A DNA stretch of 17,324 bases from Alcanivorax sp. UBA4485 (GTDB lineage Bacteria; Pseudomonadota; Gammaproteobacteria; Pseudomonadales; Alcanivoracaceae). The DNA lies in assembly GCA_002389055.1 (NCBI GenBank), contig DGNT01000004.1:1-17324 (forward strand), read 5' to 3'. Positions 1 through 6,984 of this stretch are shown here, in pieces (positions within the stretch are counted from its first letter, which is position 1; each line of letters opens with the position of its first letter). Under the pieces are notes generated by a model that worked only from the letters and a program-made list of their open reading frames with translations, ran no database searches and was not told the origin of the DNA. Both the position numbers and the translations under genes were made by a program.

Positions 1-147
1 GTGTGGATCACGCCCCAGGGCGCCCAGGGCAACCGCAGCGCCGGTATCGGCGTGCAGTTTTCCGACCAGGACGACACCGCCCGGCGCACCATCGAGAACC
101 ACCTGGCCGGCTCGCTGCAATCGGATCGTCCCACCCACACCATGTAG
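1..147 (+). CDS. pilZ: PilZ, type IV pilus assembly protein (C-terminal 48 residues)
   Basis: An open frame enters from the left edge and stops with TAG at 145-147. It encodes 48 residues including GIGVQF and the ending SDRPTHTM, which I recognise from memory as the conserved C-terminus of the Pseudomonas PilZ protein. The founding PilZ protein is needed for type IV pilus biogenesis in the cytoplasm and itself lacks the c-di-GMP-binding residues. In Pseudomonas the order is holB-pilZ-tatD, and a TatD gene follows here after 66 nt, which supports the call. The N-terminal half lies outside the window, so nothing can be said about its start or promoter. The GTG at position 1 is simply an in-frame valine codon. 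Confidence 0.85.
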   Translation: MWITPQGAQGNRSAGIGVQFSDQDDTARRTIENHLAGSLQSDRPTHTM

Positions 148-213
148 CGTTTGCCGTCGCTCCCCGCTACCCTTGCGGTTTTCCCGCTGTCAGCGATAGG
201 AGCCGACCCGTTG

Positions 214-1020
214 ATGTCCGACACCGCTGTTGATCGTCCCGATCTGGTGGATTCCCACTGCCACCTGGACCGTCTTAATCTGGATGCCTACGACGGTGAT
301 TTCGACGCCATGATGGCCGCCACCCGCGCCGATGGCATCAGTCATATGCTGTGCATCGGTGTCGATCTGGAAACCTTTCCCCGTGTCCGTGAGCTGGCCG
401 AGCGCCATGCCGACGTGCACGCCACCGTGGGCGTGCATCCGCTCTACAAGGATTCCCGCGAGCCGGACGCCGATGAGCTGGTGCGCCTGGCGGACCACCC
501 CCGGGTGGTGGCGATTGGCGAAACCGGCCTGGATTATTTCTACGCCAAGGAACAGAGGGACTGGCAGCGGGACCGCTTTATCGAGCACATCCGCGCCGCC
601 CGCCGCACCGGTCTGCCGCTGATCATCCACACCCGCGGCGCCAAGGAAGACACCCTGGCACTGTTGCGTGAGCACGGCGAAGGCGAGGTGCGCGGGGTGC
701 TGCATTGCTTCACCGAAGACCTGGATATGGCCGAGCAGGCCATGGCGCTGGGCTTTTATATTTCCATTTCCGGCATCGTCACCTTCCGTAACGCCGAAGC
801 GTTGCGCGACACCGTGCGTCAGGTGCCGTTGGAGCGCCTGTTGATCGAAACCGACTCCCCCTGGCTGGCGCCGGTGCCGTACCGCGGCAAGCCCAACGAG
901 CCCCGTTACGTGGCCCAGGTGGCCGAGTGCGTGGCGGAACTCAAGGGCATTCCGGTGACCGAATTGGCGGCGTTGACCCGCGATAATTTCTACACCCTGT
1001 TCAACAAGGCGGTGCGATGA
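214..1020 (+). CDS. tatD: TatD family metal-dependent hydrolase/deoxyribonuclease
   Basis: This 268-residue protein is a TatD/YcfH-type metal-dependent hydrolase with a TIM-barrel fold; family members act as 3'-5' exonucleases in DNA repair or turnover in the cytoplasm. The metal-binding signature DSHCHLD is at residues 13-19 (His15, His17). Further ligand motifs follow in the expected order: GETGLDYFY (Glu), LIIHTRGA (His), HCFTED (His) and ETDSPWL (Asp). I start it at ATG 214, which is preceded by AGGAG at 198-202. A longer in-frame start at 151 would add a poorly conserved 21-residue leader. The gene follows pilZ by 66 nt, and its stop overlaps the rmuC start (ATGA, 1017-1020), so pilZ-tatD-rmuC are probably cotranscribed. 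YcfH is an equally valid family name. Confidence 0.92.
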   Translation: MSDTAVDRPDLVDSHCHLDRLNLDAYDGDFDAMMAATRADGISHMLCIGVDLETFPRVRELAERHADVHATVGVHPLYKDSREPDADELVRLADHPRVVAIGETGLDYFYAKEQRDWQRDRFIEHIRAARRTGLPLIIHTRGAKEDTLALLREHGEGEVRGVLHCFTEDLDMAEQAMALGFYISISGIVTFRNAEALRDTVRQVPLERLLIETDSPWLAPVPYRGKPNEPRYVAQVAECVAELKGIPVTELAALTRDNFYTLFNKAVR

Positions 1021-2387
1021 ACGACATGACCGTATGGATTCTCACCGGCGCCCTGTCGGCGACGGTGACTGCCCTGATCGCGTTGCTGGTCACCCGGGGC
1101 GCGCTGAACCGCCTGCGCGGCGAACGGGATCAGGCCCGTGACCGTCTCGCCACGCTGGCGGAGGAGCGCGACCGTCAGCAACAGCAGCAGGACCAACGCC
1201 AGCGGCATCTTGAGCAACGACTGCAGGAAAGCGAGCAGAGCCTGGCCCAGGCGCGCGCCGATAAAGCCCGCCTGGATGAGCGGTTGGCCGGCCAGCAGGA
1301 CAAGCTCAGCTTCCTGGAAAACAGCCGCGAACAATTGCGCCAGGAATTCGAAAATCTGTCCGCGAAGATCTTTGAACAGCGCAGCAAGCAGTTCGAGGAA
1401 AAGAACCGCGAGGGCATGGACGGGCTGTTGCGGCCGTTCCGCGAGCAACTGTCGGAGTTCCGCCGCCGGGTCGATCAGATCCACGGCGACGATGCCCGTG
1501 CCCAGGCGGCGCTCACCGAACAGCTGCAGCATTTGAAAAGCCTCAACCAACAGATGCACCAGGACGCGCGCAATCTCACCGAGGCGCTCAAGGGCCAGGT
1601 GAAAACCCAGGGCAACTGGGGCGAAATGATCCTGGAGCGGGTGCTGGAAAGCTCCGGCCTGACCAAGGGCCGCGAATACGACACCCAGGTGGCCCTGAAA
1701 GGGGAGAGCGGCGAGCGGCGCCTGCCGGACGCCATCGTGCATCTGCCGGAAGGCAAGGACGTGGTGATCGACGCCAAGGTGTCGCTGGTGGCCTACGAGC
1801 GCTATGTGTCCGCCGAGGACGACGAACAGCGCGGCCTGGCCCGCGAGCAGCACCTCAGCTCCCTGCGTGCTCATATCAAGGGCTTGGACGCGAAAAACTA
1901 CAGCGGCCTGGAAGGGGTGCGCAGCCTCGACTTCGTGCTGCTTTTCATCCCCGTGGAAGGGGCGTTCATGACGGCCATGGAATCGGACCCGGGGCTCTAC
2001 ACCGAGGCCTACGAACGCAATATCGTGCTGGTCAGCCCGACCACGCTACTGGTCACCCTGCGCACCATTCAGAACATCTGGCGGTACGAGTATCAGAACC
2101 GCAACGCGCTGGACATCGCCAGCCGCGCCGGCCGTATCTGTGACCAGGTATCGCTGGTGGCGGAGTCGCTGTCCGATGTGGGCGACAAGATCGACAAGGC
2201 GCAGCAGTCCTGGGAAACCTCCTACAAACGGCTCACCGAGGGCCGTGGCAACCTTCTCGGGCAAGCCCACAAGCTGCGCGATCTGGGCGCCAAGGCGCGC
2301 CGCGCTCTGCCGCCCGCGTCCGACGACGATGCCGAGGAGAGCGGTACGGAAGCAAGCGGCAGCGAAGAGAGCGACGACACGCACTGA
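1017..2387 (+). CDS. rmuC: DNA recombination protein RmuC
   Basis: This 456-residue protein matches the RmuC layout. A single N-terminal membrane segment (about residues 5-26) is followed by a long Gln/Arg/Glu-rich coiled coil (about 30-140). The RmuC nuclease-like domain then carries GNWGEMILERVLESSGL (from about residue 199) and KDVVIDAKVSLVAYERY (from about 247). The end is a low-complexity Ser/Glu/Asp tail. RmuC limits DNA inversion at short inverted repeats in E. coli and has a predicted restriction-endonuclease-like core. The ATG lies in a four-base ATGA overlap with the tatD stop, indicating translational coupling and shared transcription. The gene ends six bases before the stop codon of a convergent gene, leaving no room for a separate terminator. 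The acidic tail is probably disordered. Confidence 0.93.
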   Translation: MNDMTVWILTGALSATVTALIALLVTRGALNRLRGERDQARDRLATLAEERDRQQQQQDQRQRHLEQRLQESEQSLAQARADKARLDERLAGQQDKLSFLENSREQLRQEFENLSAKIFEQRSKQFEEKNREGMDGLLRPFREQLSEFRRRVDQIHGDDARAQAALTEQLQHLKSLNQQMHQDARNLTEALKGQVKTQGNWGEMILERVLESSGLTKGREYDTQVALKGESGERRLPDAIVHLPEGKDVVIDAKVSLVAYERYVSAEDDEQRGLAREQHLSSLRAHIKGLDAKNYSGLEGVRSLDFVLLFIPVEGAFMTAMESDPGLYTEAYERNIVLVSPTTLLVTLRTIQNIWRYEYQNRNALDIASRAGRICDQVSLVAESLSDVGDKIDKAQQSWETSYKRLTEGRGNLLGQAHKLRDLGAKARRALPPASDDDAEESGTEASGSEESDDTH

Positions 2388-2393
2388 GCGACG

Positions 2394-2906
2394 TCAGTGG
2401 CTGCGCTGGTGCGCGGCCCGTTGCGCTTTCTTGATGTTTTCCTGGCGCGCCTGTTGCTGCGCTTTGGTGGGTTTGTCCTTCTCGGGTACGTTGGGTCGCG
2501 GCTTGGCCTCGAATATGTCGGCGCGGCTGTGCACCGGCGCGCTGCCCAGTTGTTCGAGTACCTTGCGGGCGTCATTGTTGTCGGCGATCAACTTGCCGCC
2601 TTTTATGTGCGCCCATTCCTTGGGAATCAGCCATTTCACCGTGCCCCAGGTGCCGCTTTTGCGTTGCCCGGCAACCCGCTGGATGCCGCCCGGGTCGCCC
2701 ACGTCGTGGGTGCGGAACGTCTTGAACTGGGATTTGTTGCGCACCGCCACGTGGTAATAGTCGCCGTCACCGCCACGGCCGGGCGCTTTGCGCTGGGACC
2801 CCTCGGGTTGAGCACGGGCGCGTTCCGATTTGCTCATGTTGCGCCAGGTTTTTTGCGCCTTTTTGATGTTTTCCCGGGCTGCCTGAATTTGCTTCTGCGT
2901 TGCCAT
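2394..2906 (-). CDS. Small basic protein of unknown function with ENIKKAQ motif near both ends
   Basis: I do not recognise a named family for this 170-residue protein, although I have an impression of similar unnamed proteins in other proteobacteria. It is rich in Lys, Arg and Gln. The motif ENIKKAQ occurs at residues 12-18, following AR, and again at 156-162, following ARQ, so the two ends look related. The central part has the runs GDGDYYHVAVRNKSQFKTF, HDVGDPGGIQRVAGQRKSG and TVKWLIPKEWAHI, suggesting a small folded domain. There is no signal peptide or membrane segment. I chose the ATG at 2906 because it has a perfect AAGGAGGT ribosome site five bases upstream; the in-frame ATG at 2996 has none. 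It converges on rmuC. Cytoplasmic location is inferred. Confidence 0.75.
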   Translation of the reverse strand: MATQKQIQAARENIKKAQKTWRNMSKSERARAQPEGSQRKAPGRGGDGDYYHVAVRNKSQFKTFRTHDVGDPGGIQRVAGQRKSGTWGTVKWLIPKEWAHIKGGKLIADNNDARKVLEQLGSAPVHSRADIFEAKPRPNVPEKDKPTKAQQQARQENIKKAQRAAHQRSH

Positions 2907-3037
2907 GATGTACCTCCTTCTGGCTGGAGTCGTCCTTAACGGCTTGGATTCATCCTGCGACTTTCGGTGCCTGGAAACAGTGGTGGCCGGCGGCATTTGT
3001 CATGCTTTTACTTTTCCCGGAGGCGGATCGGGCCGAT

Positions 3038-3712
3038 TCAATTTAAAAAATGACCGCTCAGGTAAAACGCGAAGAACGAGACCAGCCATACCAGAATCAG
3101 GAACCCGAAGTAGACCCCGGAGGCGGTGAGCCATGCCTCCAGGCGTAACGGCGTTTGCCGCAACGTGGTGCCGAGCAGTATCGCCGCCAGAACCAGCCCG
3201 CCCAGCAATACCAGTAAGGCATGCAGCGCGGAGATCACGAAGTAGAAGTTGAAGAACAGCAAGGCTTCATGCGGAGAGGGGCCGCTGAACGTGAAAGGTC
3301 GGTCGCCAAGACCGACCAGGCCGGCCTGATAAGCTTGATAATAGCCGTACAGGCGAGTGCCCAGGAACCCGACCAGAGAGAGTAGGGCGATACCCAGGTA
3401 GCCGCTGAGCCGGTTGGGCGGGGATCGCCTTTCGGCGACAATCGCCCGCGCCAGGGCCAGCCCGGTAGCCAGCATTAAGCCCCCATTGACCGCCACCAGG
3501 ACGCCGGACCTGGTCCCGGCCGCGCTGGCGAACGAAGCCTGGAACCGATCGAAGGTCAGGGCGAAAGTAAGGAACAGGGCGGCAAAGACCAGGAACAGGC
3601 CGAGCAGAGCGGCCCACAGCCCCAGAAAAGGGGGCTGGAAATGCCGCTCAATCACCTTTGATTGATGCGTAATGATCACGGTGCGGACCGGAGGGGGAGG
3701 TTTCCGGAGCAT
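3038..3712 (-). CDS. Heme-copper oxidase subunit III-like membrane protein
   Basis: This 224-residue protein has five predicted membrane segments (about residues 29-54, 69-92, 104-127, 150-180 and 193-219). The last two, with FFNFYFVISALHALLVLLGG and YFGFLILVWLVSFFAFYL, resemble the final helices of cytochrome c oxidase subunit III, in which a helix with FY..TGLH is followed by one ending in a VVW..LF.LLY motif. Five helices is the short form of that family. No subunit I or II gene is present, so it is not part of a normal oxidase operon here. It starts 65 nt after the catalase stop on the same strand with no clear terminator between them, so cotranscription with katE is likely. The ATG at 3712 has AGAGGG about nine bases upstream. 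Its role is unknown; assignment to an oxidase complex would be speculative. Confidence 0.7.
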   Translation of the reverse strand: MLRKPPPPVRTVIITHQSKVIERHFQPPFLGLWAALLGLFLVFAALFLTFALTFDRFQASFASAAGTRSGVLVAVNGGLMLATGLALARAIVAERRSPPNRLSGYLGIALLSLVGFLGTRLYGYYQAYQAGLVGLGDRPFTFSGPSPHEALLFFNFYFVISALHALLVLLGGLVLAAILLGTTLRQTPLRLEAWLTASGVYFGFLILVWLVSFFAFYLSGHFLN

Positions 3713-3777
3713 GCCGTCATTCCCTCTTGGTTTCCTCCAGTATCCGACTCCGGTCCGGATTACGCCACCTCTGGCCA

Positions 3778-5859
3778 CTAGGCGCGGGTCCAGCAGCGCA
3801 GATTCCGGCACAACGTCAGCAAGCGCGCGGCGTCGGTGGCCTTGTCCAGTGGTACCAGGCCTTCGGCGCCGGCGCCGTCCGGGCCGGACAGGCCGAGCAG
3901 GTCCACCGCCTCTTCGGTGAAGCCGATGAACTTCTTGTGAGCCAGGGCGTCGCTGACGAAGTCGCGGGCCGGGGGCATCGCCGCCAGTTCCCGGGCGCCT
4001 TTTTCCGAGAGCACCAGCGCCACCGCGTCGAACACCACAGAGGGTCCGCCGTCGATTTTTTCATCGGCTTCCAGCCAGCTGCCGTCGCTGAGTTTGACGC
4101 CGCCCACGGAGGCCGCCACATAAGCCAGTTTGGCGCCTTCTTTCTTGGCCGCTTTTTCCAGCGCGGTGAGCAGGGCGGCGTCGGCGCCGTCACTGACCAG
4201 CACGCCGAGCTTGCGTCCGGAGAAGGTTTCCGGCTGGTTGAGCAGAATACTCAGTGCCGGTGACGCCTTCAGGTCCTGACGGGTGGGCCGCGCGGCGTCG
4301 GCGGCGCGCGGCAGGGGGCTCAGCCGCAGGCCCTTGGCCACGCCTTTGGCCAGGCCGTCGTCGATGTTGCGCAGGTGCGACACCATGCGCGCGCGAATCG
4401 CCACGGTCTCCACTTTGCTCAGCTCGAACACCAGGGCGTCGGTGATGTGATCCTGCTCTACCTCGGTCTGGCTGATAAAGAACTGGCGCGCCTGGCTGTA
4501 GTGGTCGGAAAAACTTTCCGGGCGCAGGCGCTGCTTGGTGCCCGCTTCCTTGGCCGGGTAGCTCTGGAAGCCGCGCTGCGGGTTTTCACGGGGACCGCCT
4601 TCGGCGCCGCCCCAGGAGTTGGGTTCGTAGTTGGCCCGGCCCTTGGGGTTTTCCATCGCCATGTGCCCGTCCTGTTGCAGGGTGTGGTAAGGGCACTTGG
4701 GCGCGTTGATCGGGATGTGCGTGAAGTTGGGGCCGCCGAGACGTTTAAGCTGGGTATCCAGATAGGAAAAATTACGGCCTTGCAGCAGCGGGTCGTTGGT
4801 GAAATCAATGCCGGGGACGATGTTCTGGGTGCAGAACGCCACCTGCTCGGTTTCGGCGAAGAAGTTGTCCACGTTACGGTTCAGCACCAGACGGCCCACC
4901 GGGGTCACCGGCACTTCTTCCTCGGGAATGATCTTGGTGGGATCCAATACGTCGAAATCGAATTTTTCGGCGAATTTTTCGTCGAAAATCTGCAGGCCCA
5001 GTTCCCATTCCGGGTAGTCGCCGGATTCGATCGCGCCCCACATATCCCGGCGATGAAAATCCGGGTCCGCGCCGTTGATTTTCAGCGCCTCGTTCCAAAC
5101 CACCGACTGCATGCCCTGCTTGGGCTTCCAGTGGAACTTAACGAAGGTGGACTCGCCCTTGGCATTGACCATGCGGAAGCTGTGCACGCCGAAGCCTTCC
5201 ATGAAGCGCAGCGAACGCGGGATGGTGCGGTCGGACATGATCCACATGACCATGTGCATGCTTTCCGGCGTCAGGGAAATGAAGTCCCAGAAATTGTCGT
5301 GGGCGGTCTGTGCCTGGGGAAAGCCGCGGTCCGGCTCCTGTTTGGCGGCGTGGATCAGGTCCGGGAATTTCATCGCGTCCTGAATAAAGAACACCGGGAT
5401 GTTATTGCCGACGATGTCCCAATTGCCTTCCTCGGTGTACAGCTTCACGGCAAAACCGCGCACGTCACGCGCCAGATCGCCGGAACCCTTGTTGCCGGCC
5501 ACCGTGGAAAAGCGCACGAATGCCGGAGTGCGCTGGCCTTTTTTCTGGAACAACCCGGCCCGGGTCAGTTTGTCCAGCGGCGCGTAGTTCTCGAAGTAGC
5601 CGTGCGCCGCGAAGCCGCGTGCATGCACGACCCGTTCGGGAATGCGCTCGTGATCGAAATGGAACAGTTTCTCGCGGAAATGAAAGTCTTCCAGGGCGGC
5701 GGGGCCGCGTTCGCCGATCGTGAGGGTGTTCTGATCGTCGGCCACCGGTACGCCCTGCTTGGTGGTCAGGGTGGGCACGTCGCCGCCGGCTGTCTGGTGG
5801 GTTTCACCGCCGTTGCCTTTTGCGGTTTTCGGGTCGCGCTTGGCTGCCTTCTTGGCCAT
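3778..5859 (-). CDS. katE: Large-subunit catalase HPII (KatE)
   Basis: This 693-residue protein is a clade 2 catalase that converts hydrogen peroxide to water and oxygen in the cytoplasm. Its length fits the large-subunit type. The catalase core runs to about residue 550. It includes the distal His79 in RVVHARGFAAHG, Asn152 in VGNNIPVFF, and the proximal tyrosine in NFSYLDTQLKRLGG. A flavodoxin/DJ-1-like C-terminal domain begins at GRKLGVLVSDGAD and ends with CRNLRCWTRA. The ATG at 5859 follows AGGAGG closely, whereas an upstream in-frame ATG at 5928 lacks one. An oddity is a cysteine (EQVAFCTQNIVPG) where E. coli HPII has the His392 that is crosslinked to the heme-ligand tyrosine. It is divergent from sodC and precedes an oxidase-subunit-like gene. 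Confidence 0.95.
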   Translation of the reverse strand: MAKKAAKRDPKTAKGNGGETHQTAGGDVPTLTTKQGVPVADDQNTLTIGERGPAALEDFHFREKLFHFDHERIPERVVHARGFAAHGYFENYAPLDKLTRAGLFQKKGQRTPAFVRFSTVAGNKGSGDLARDVRGFAVKLYTEEGNWDIVGNNIPVFFIQDAMKFPDLIHAAKQEPDRGFPQAQTAHDNFWDFISLTPESMHMVMWIMSDRTIPRSLRFMEGFGVHSFRMVNAKGESTFVKFHWKPKQGMQSVVWNEALKINGADPDFHRRDMWGAIESGDYPEWELGLQIFDEKFAEKFDFDVLDPTKIIPEEEVPVTPVGRLVLNRNVDNFFAETEQVAFCTQNIVPGIDFTNDPLLQGRNFSYLDTQLKRLGGPNFTHIPINAPKCPYHTLQQDGHMAMENPKGRANYEPNSWGGAEGGPRENPQRGFQSYPAKEAGTKQRLRPESFSDHYSQARQFFISQTEVEQDHITDALVFELSKVETVAIRARMVSHLRNIDDGLAKGVAKGLRLSPLPRAADAARPTRQDLKASPALSILLNQPETFSGRKLGVLVSDGADAALLTALEKAAKKEGAKLAYVAASVGGVKLSDGSWLEADEKIDGGPSVVFDAVALVLSEKGARELAAMPPARDFVSDALAHKKFIGFTEEAVDLLGLSGPDGAGAEGLVPLDKATDAARLLTLCRNLRCWTRA

Positions 5860-6253
5860 GTTGCCTCCTGGTGTGGTGTTCAATCCCGTTGCGGGCTTCA
5901 AGCCTAGGCCCGGGAGTGAAAATTTCACAAGACACTCACGGTGACCGGGACGGGCAAAACAGCGGTGGTCTTCGGGCCGCTCATTCCAGGAAGATTGGGA
6001 AACTGAAAGTTCGATACTTTTATGAAATAAAAAAAGAGCCGATGAGGCGAATAACTAAGAAGTTCGTGGCGCCAGGGGCGTTTGGCGTCTGGCACTTAAA
6101 GATGACCCGGGCCGGGAACGTAAAAACATAGAAAAAGCGTAAAACTTGCCGCCTTTCAGGCGTTCTGGGCCGGTTCCGCTTTAAATGCGTGTCCAGAGAT
6201 GACTAGGATGTGACAGTGTGATCAACTCTCGACGACACAAGGAAGGCATGACT
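5860..6253. promoter_or_regulatory. Divergent katE/sodC intergenic region
   Basis: This 394-bp gap separates the divergent starts of katE and sodC and must hold both promoters. It is more AT-rich than its surroundings, especially around 6010-6055, which has a run of seven or more A residues. I see no convincing sigma70 pair; a weak TTTAAA (6180-6185) and TAGGAT (6204-6209) pair could serve sodC. A 29-codon open frame at about 6042-6131 lacks a ribosome site and is not called. CTAG occurs at 5904 and 6203. No OxyR, SoxS or RpoS site could be assigned with confidence. Confidence 0.45.
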
Positions 6254-6778
6254 ATGCGTAATCGACACCTGTTACTCGCTTTGTTCGCCGGCGCCCTCGC
6301 GGGGACCACCCAGGCCGCCACCACCATCACTCTGCATGAGGCCACCGATGAGGGTCCCGGTGACCGTATCGGTACCGTGACCGTCACCGAAAGTGAATAC
6401 GGTCTGGTGTTCACTCCGGATCTGAAGGATCTGGACGAGGGCGTCCACGGTTTCCACGTGCACCAGAATCCCACGTGCCAGCCCGGCGAGAAGAACGGCG
6501 AGACGGTACCGGCGCTGGCCGCCGGCGGTCATTTTGACCCGGAAGGTACCGGTCGTCACGGCACGCCCTGGGGTGAAGGCCACCTGGGCGATTTGCCGGC
6601 GCTGTATGTGGACGATGAAGGCCACGCCACCTTGCCGGTGCTGGCGCCCCGGCTTGAGATGGACGACTTGAAGGGCCGCGCGGTGATGGTCCACGGCGGC
6701 GGCGATAACTACAGCGATCAGCCCAAACCCCTGGGCGGCGGTGGGCCGCGGATGGCCTGCGGGGTGGTTGACGGCTAG
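6254..6778 (+). CDS. sodC: Periplasmic Cu/Zn superoxide dismutase
   Basis: This 174-residue exported enzyme dismutates superoxide to peroxide and oxygen in the periplasm. Residues 1-21 form a signal peptide ending TTQA. Copper and zinc ligands are visible in order: His68 and His70 (HGFHVHQNPTC), bridging His93 (GGHFDP), His102, His110 and Asp113 (HLGDLPALYV), and His147 (VMVHGGGD). Cys75 and Cys169 are placed to form the usual disulfide. The closing motif PLGGGGPRMACGVV is typical of bacterial SodC. I prefer ATG 6254 because the AAGGAAGG site at 6239-6246 is seven bases from it but only one base from the ATG at 6248. A strong terminator follows. The gene faces away from katE, and the peroxide it makes is the substrate of catalase, although the two enzymes work in different compartments. 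Confidence 0.95.
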   Translation: MRNRHLLLALFAGALAGTTQAATTITLHEATDEGPGDRIGTVTVTESEYGLVFTPDLKDLDEGVHGFHVHQNPTCQPGEKNGETVPALAAGGHFDPEGTGRHGTPWGEGHLGDLPALYVDDEGHATLPVLAPRLEMDDLKGRAVMVHGGGDNYSDQPKPLGGGGPRMACGVVDG

Positions 6779-6810
6779 TACGCCCTTCACCCTTTTTTCC
6801 TACCAGAACC

Positions 6811-6841
6811 AAAAACACCGGGCGCCGCCCGGTGTTTTTTT
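6811..6841 (+). terminator. Rho-independent terminator after sodC
   Basis: A GC-rich stem with arms CACCGGGCG and CGCCCGGTG is followed by a run of seven T residues and preceded by a run of A residues. It lies 33 nt after the sodC stop. The flanking A and T runs mean it could work on both strands, but only sodC transcription is expected to reach it. Confidence 0.92.
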
Positions 6842-6889
6842 GTGCGTCAGGGCACGAATGACCTATGCGTTGAGTCACAAATAAGAATG

Positions 6890-6984
6890 ATGTCGTACTG
6901 ATATCATACGACTAGTCTAGTAATCACGACTAAGCGTGACCTAGTATCCGCCGAGTACGAACTTAACACTAGGCGGGTCGGGCT
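6890..6984 (+). promoter_or_regulatory. Repeat-rich upstream region of the secreted protease
   Basis: This stretch differs from its surroundings in base composition and contains several short repeats. An imperfect 21-bp palindrome at 6892-6912 has arms GTCGTA and TACGAC around the palindromic core TGATATCA. The heptamer ACGACTA occurs at 6908-6914 and again at 6926-6932, an 18-bp spacing. Four CTAG tetramers lie at 6912, 6917, 6941 and 6969. The spacing and symmetry suggest binding sites for a dimeric regulator of the protease gene, but no known regulator's consensus could be assigned. No clear sigma70 promoter was identified. Confidence 0.4.

Noticed and set aside
4375..5907. 510-codon open frame antisense to katE
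   Set aside because: katE is certain from its motifs; the antisense product has no recognisable domain and no ribosome site.
6042..6131. Possible 29-codon small gene in the katE-sodC gap
   Set aside because: No ribosome site precedes its ATG and the peptide has no distinctive feature.
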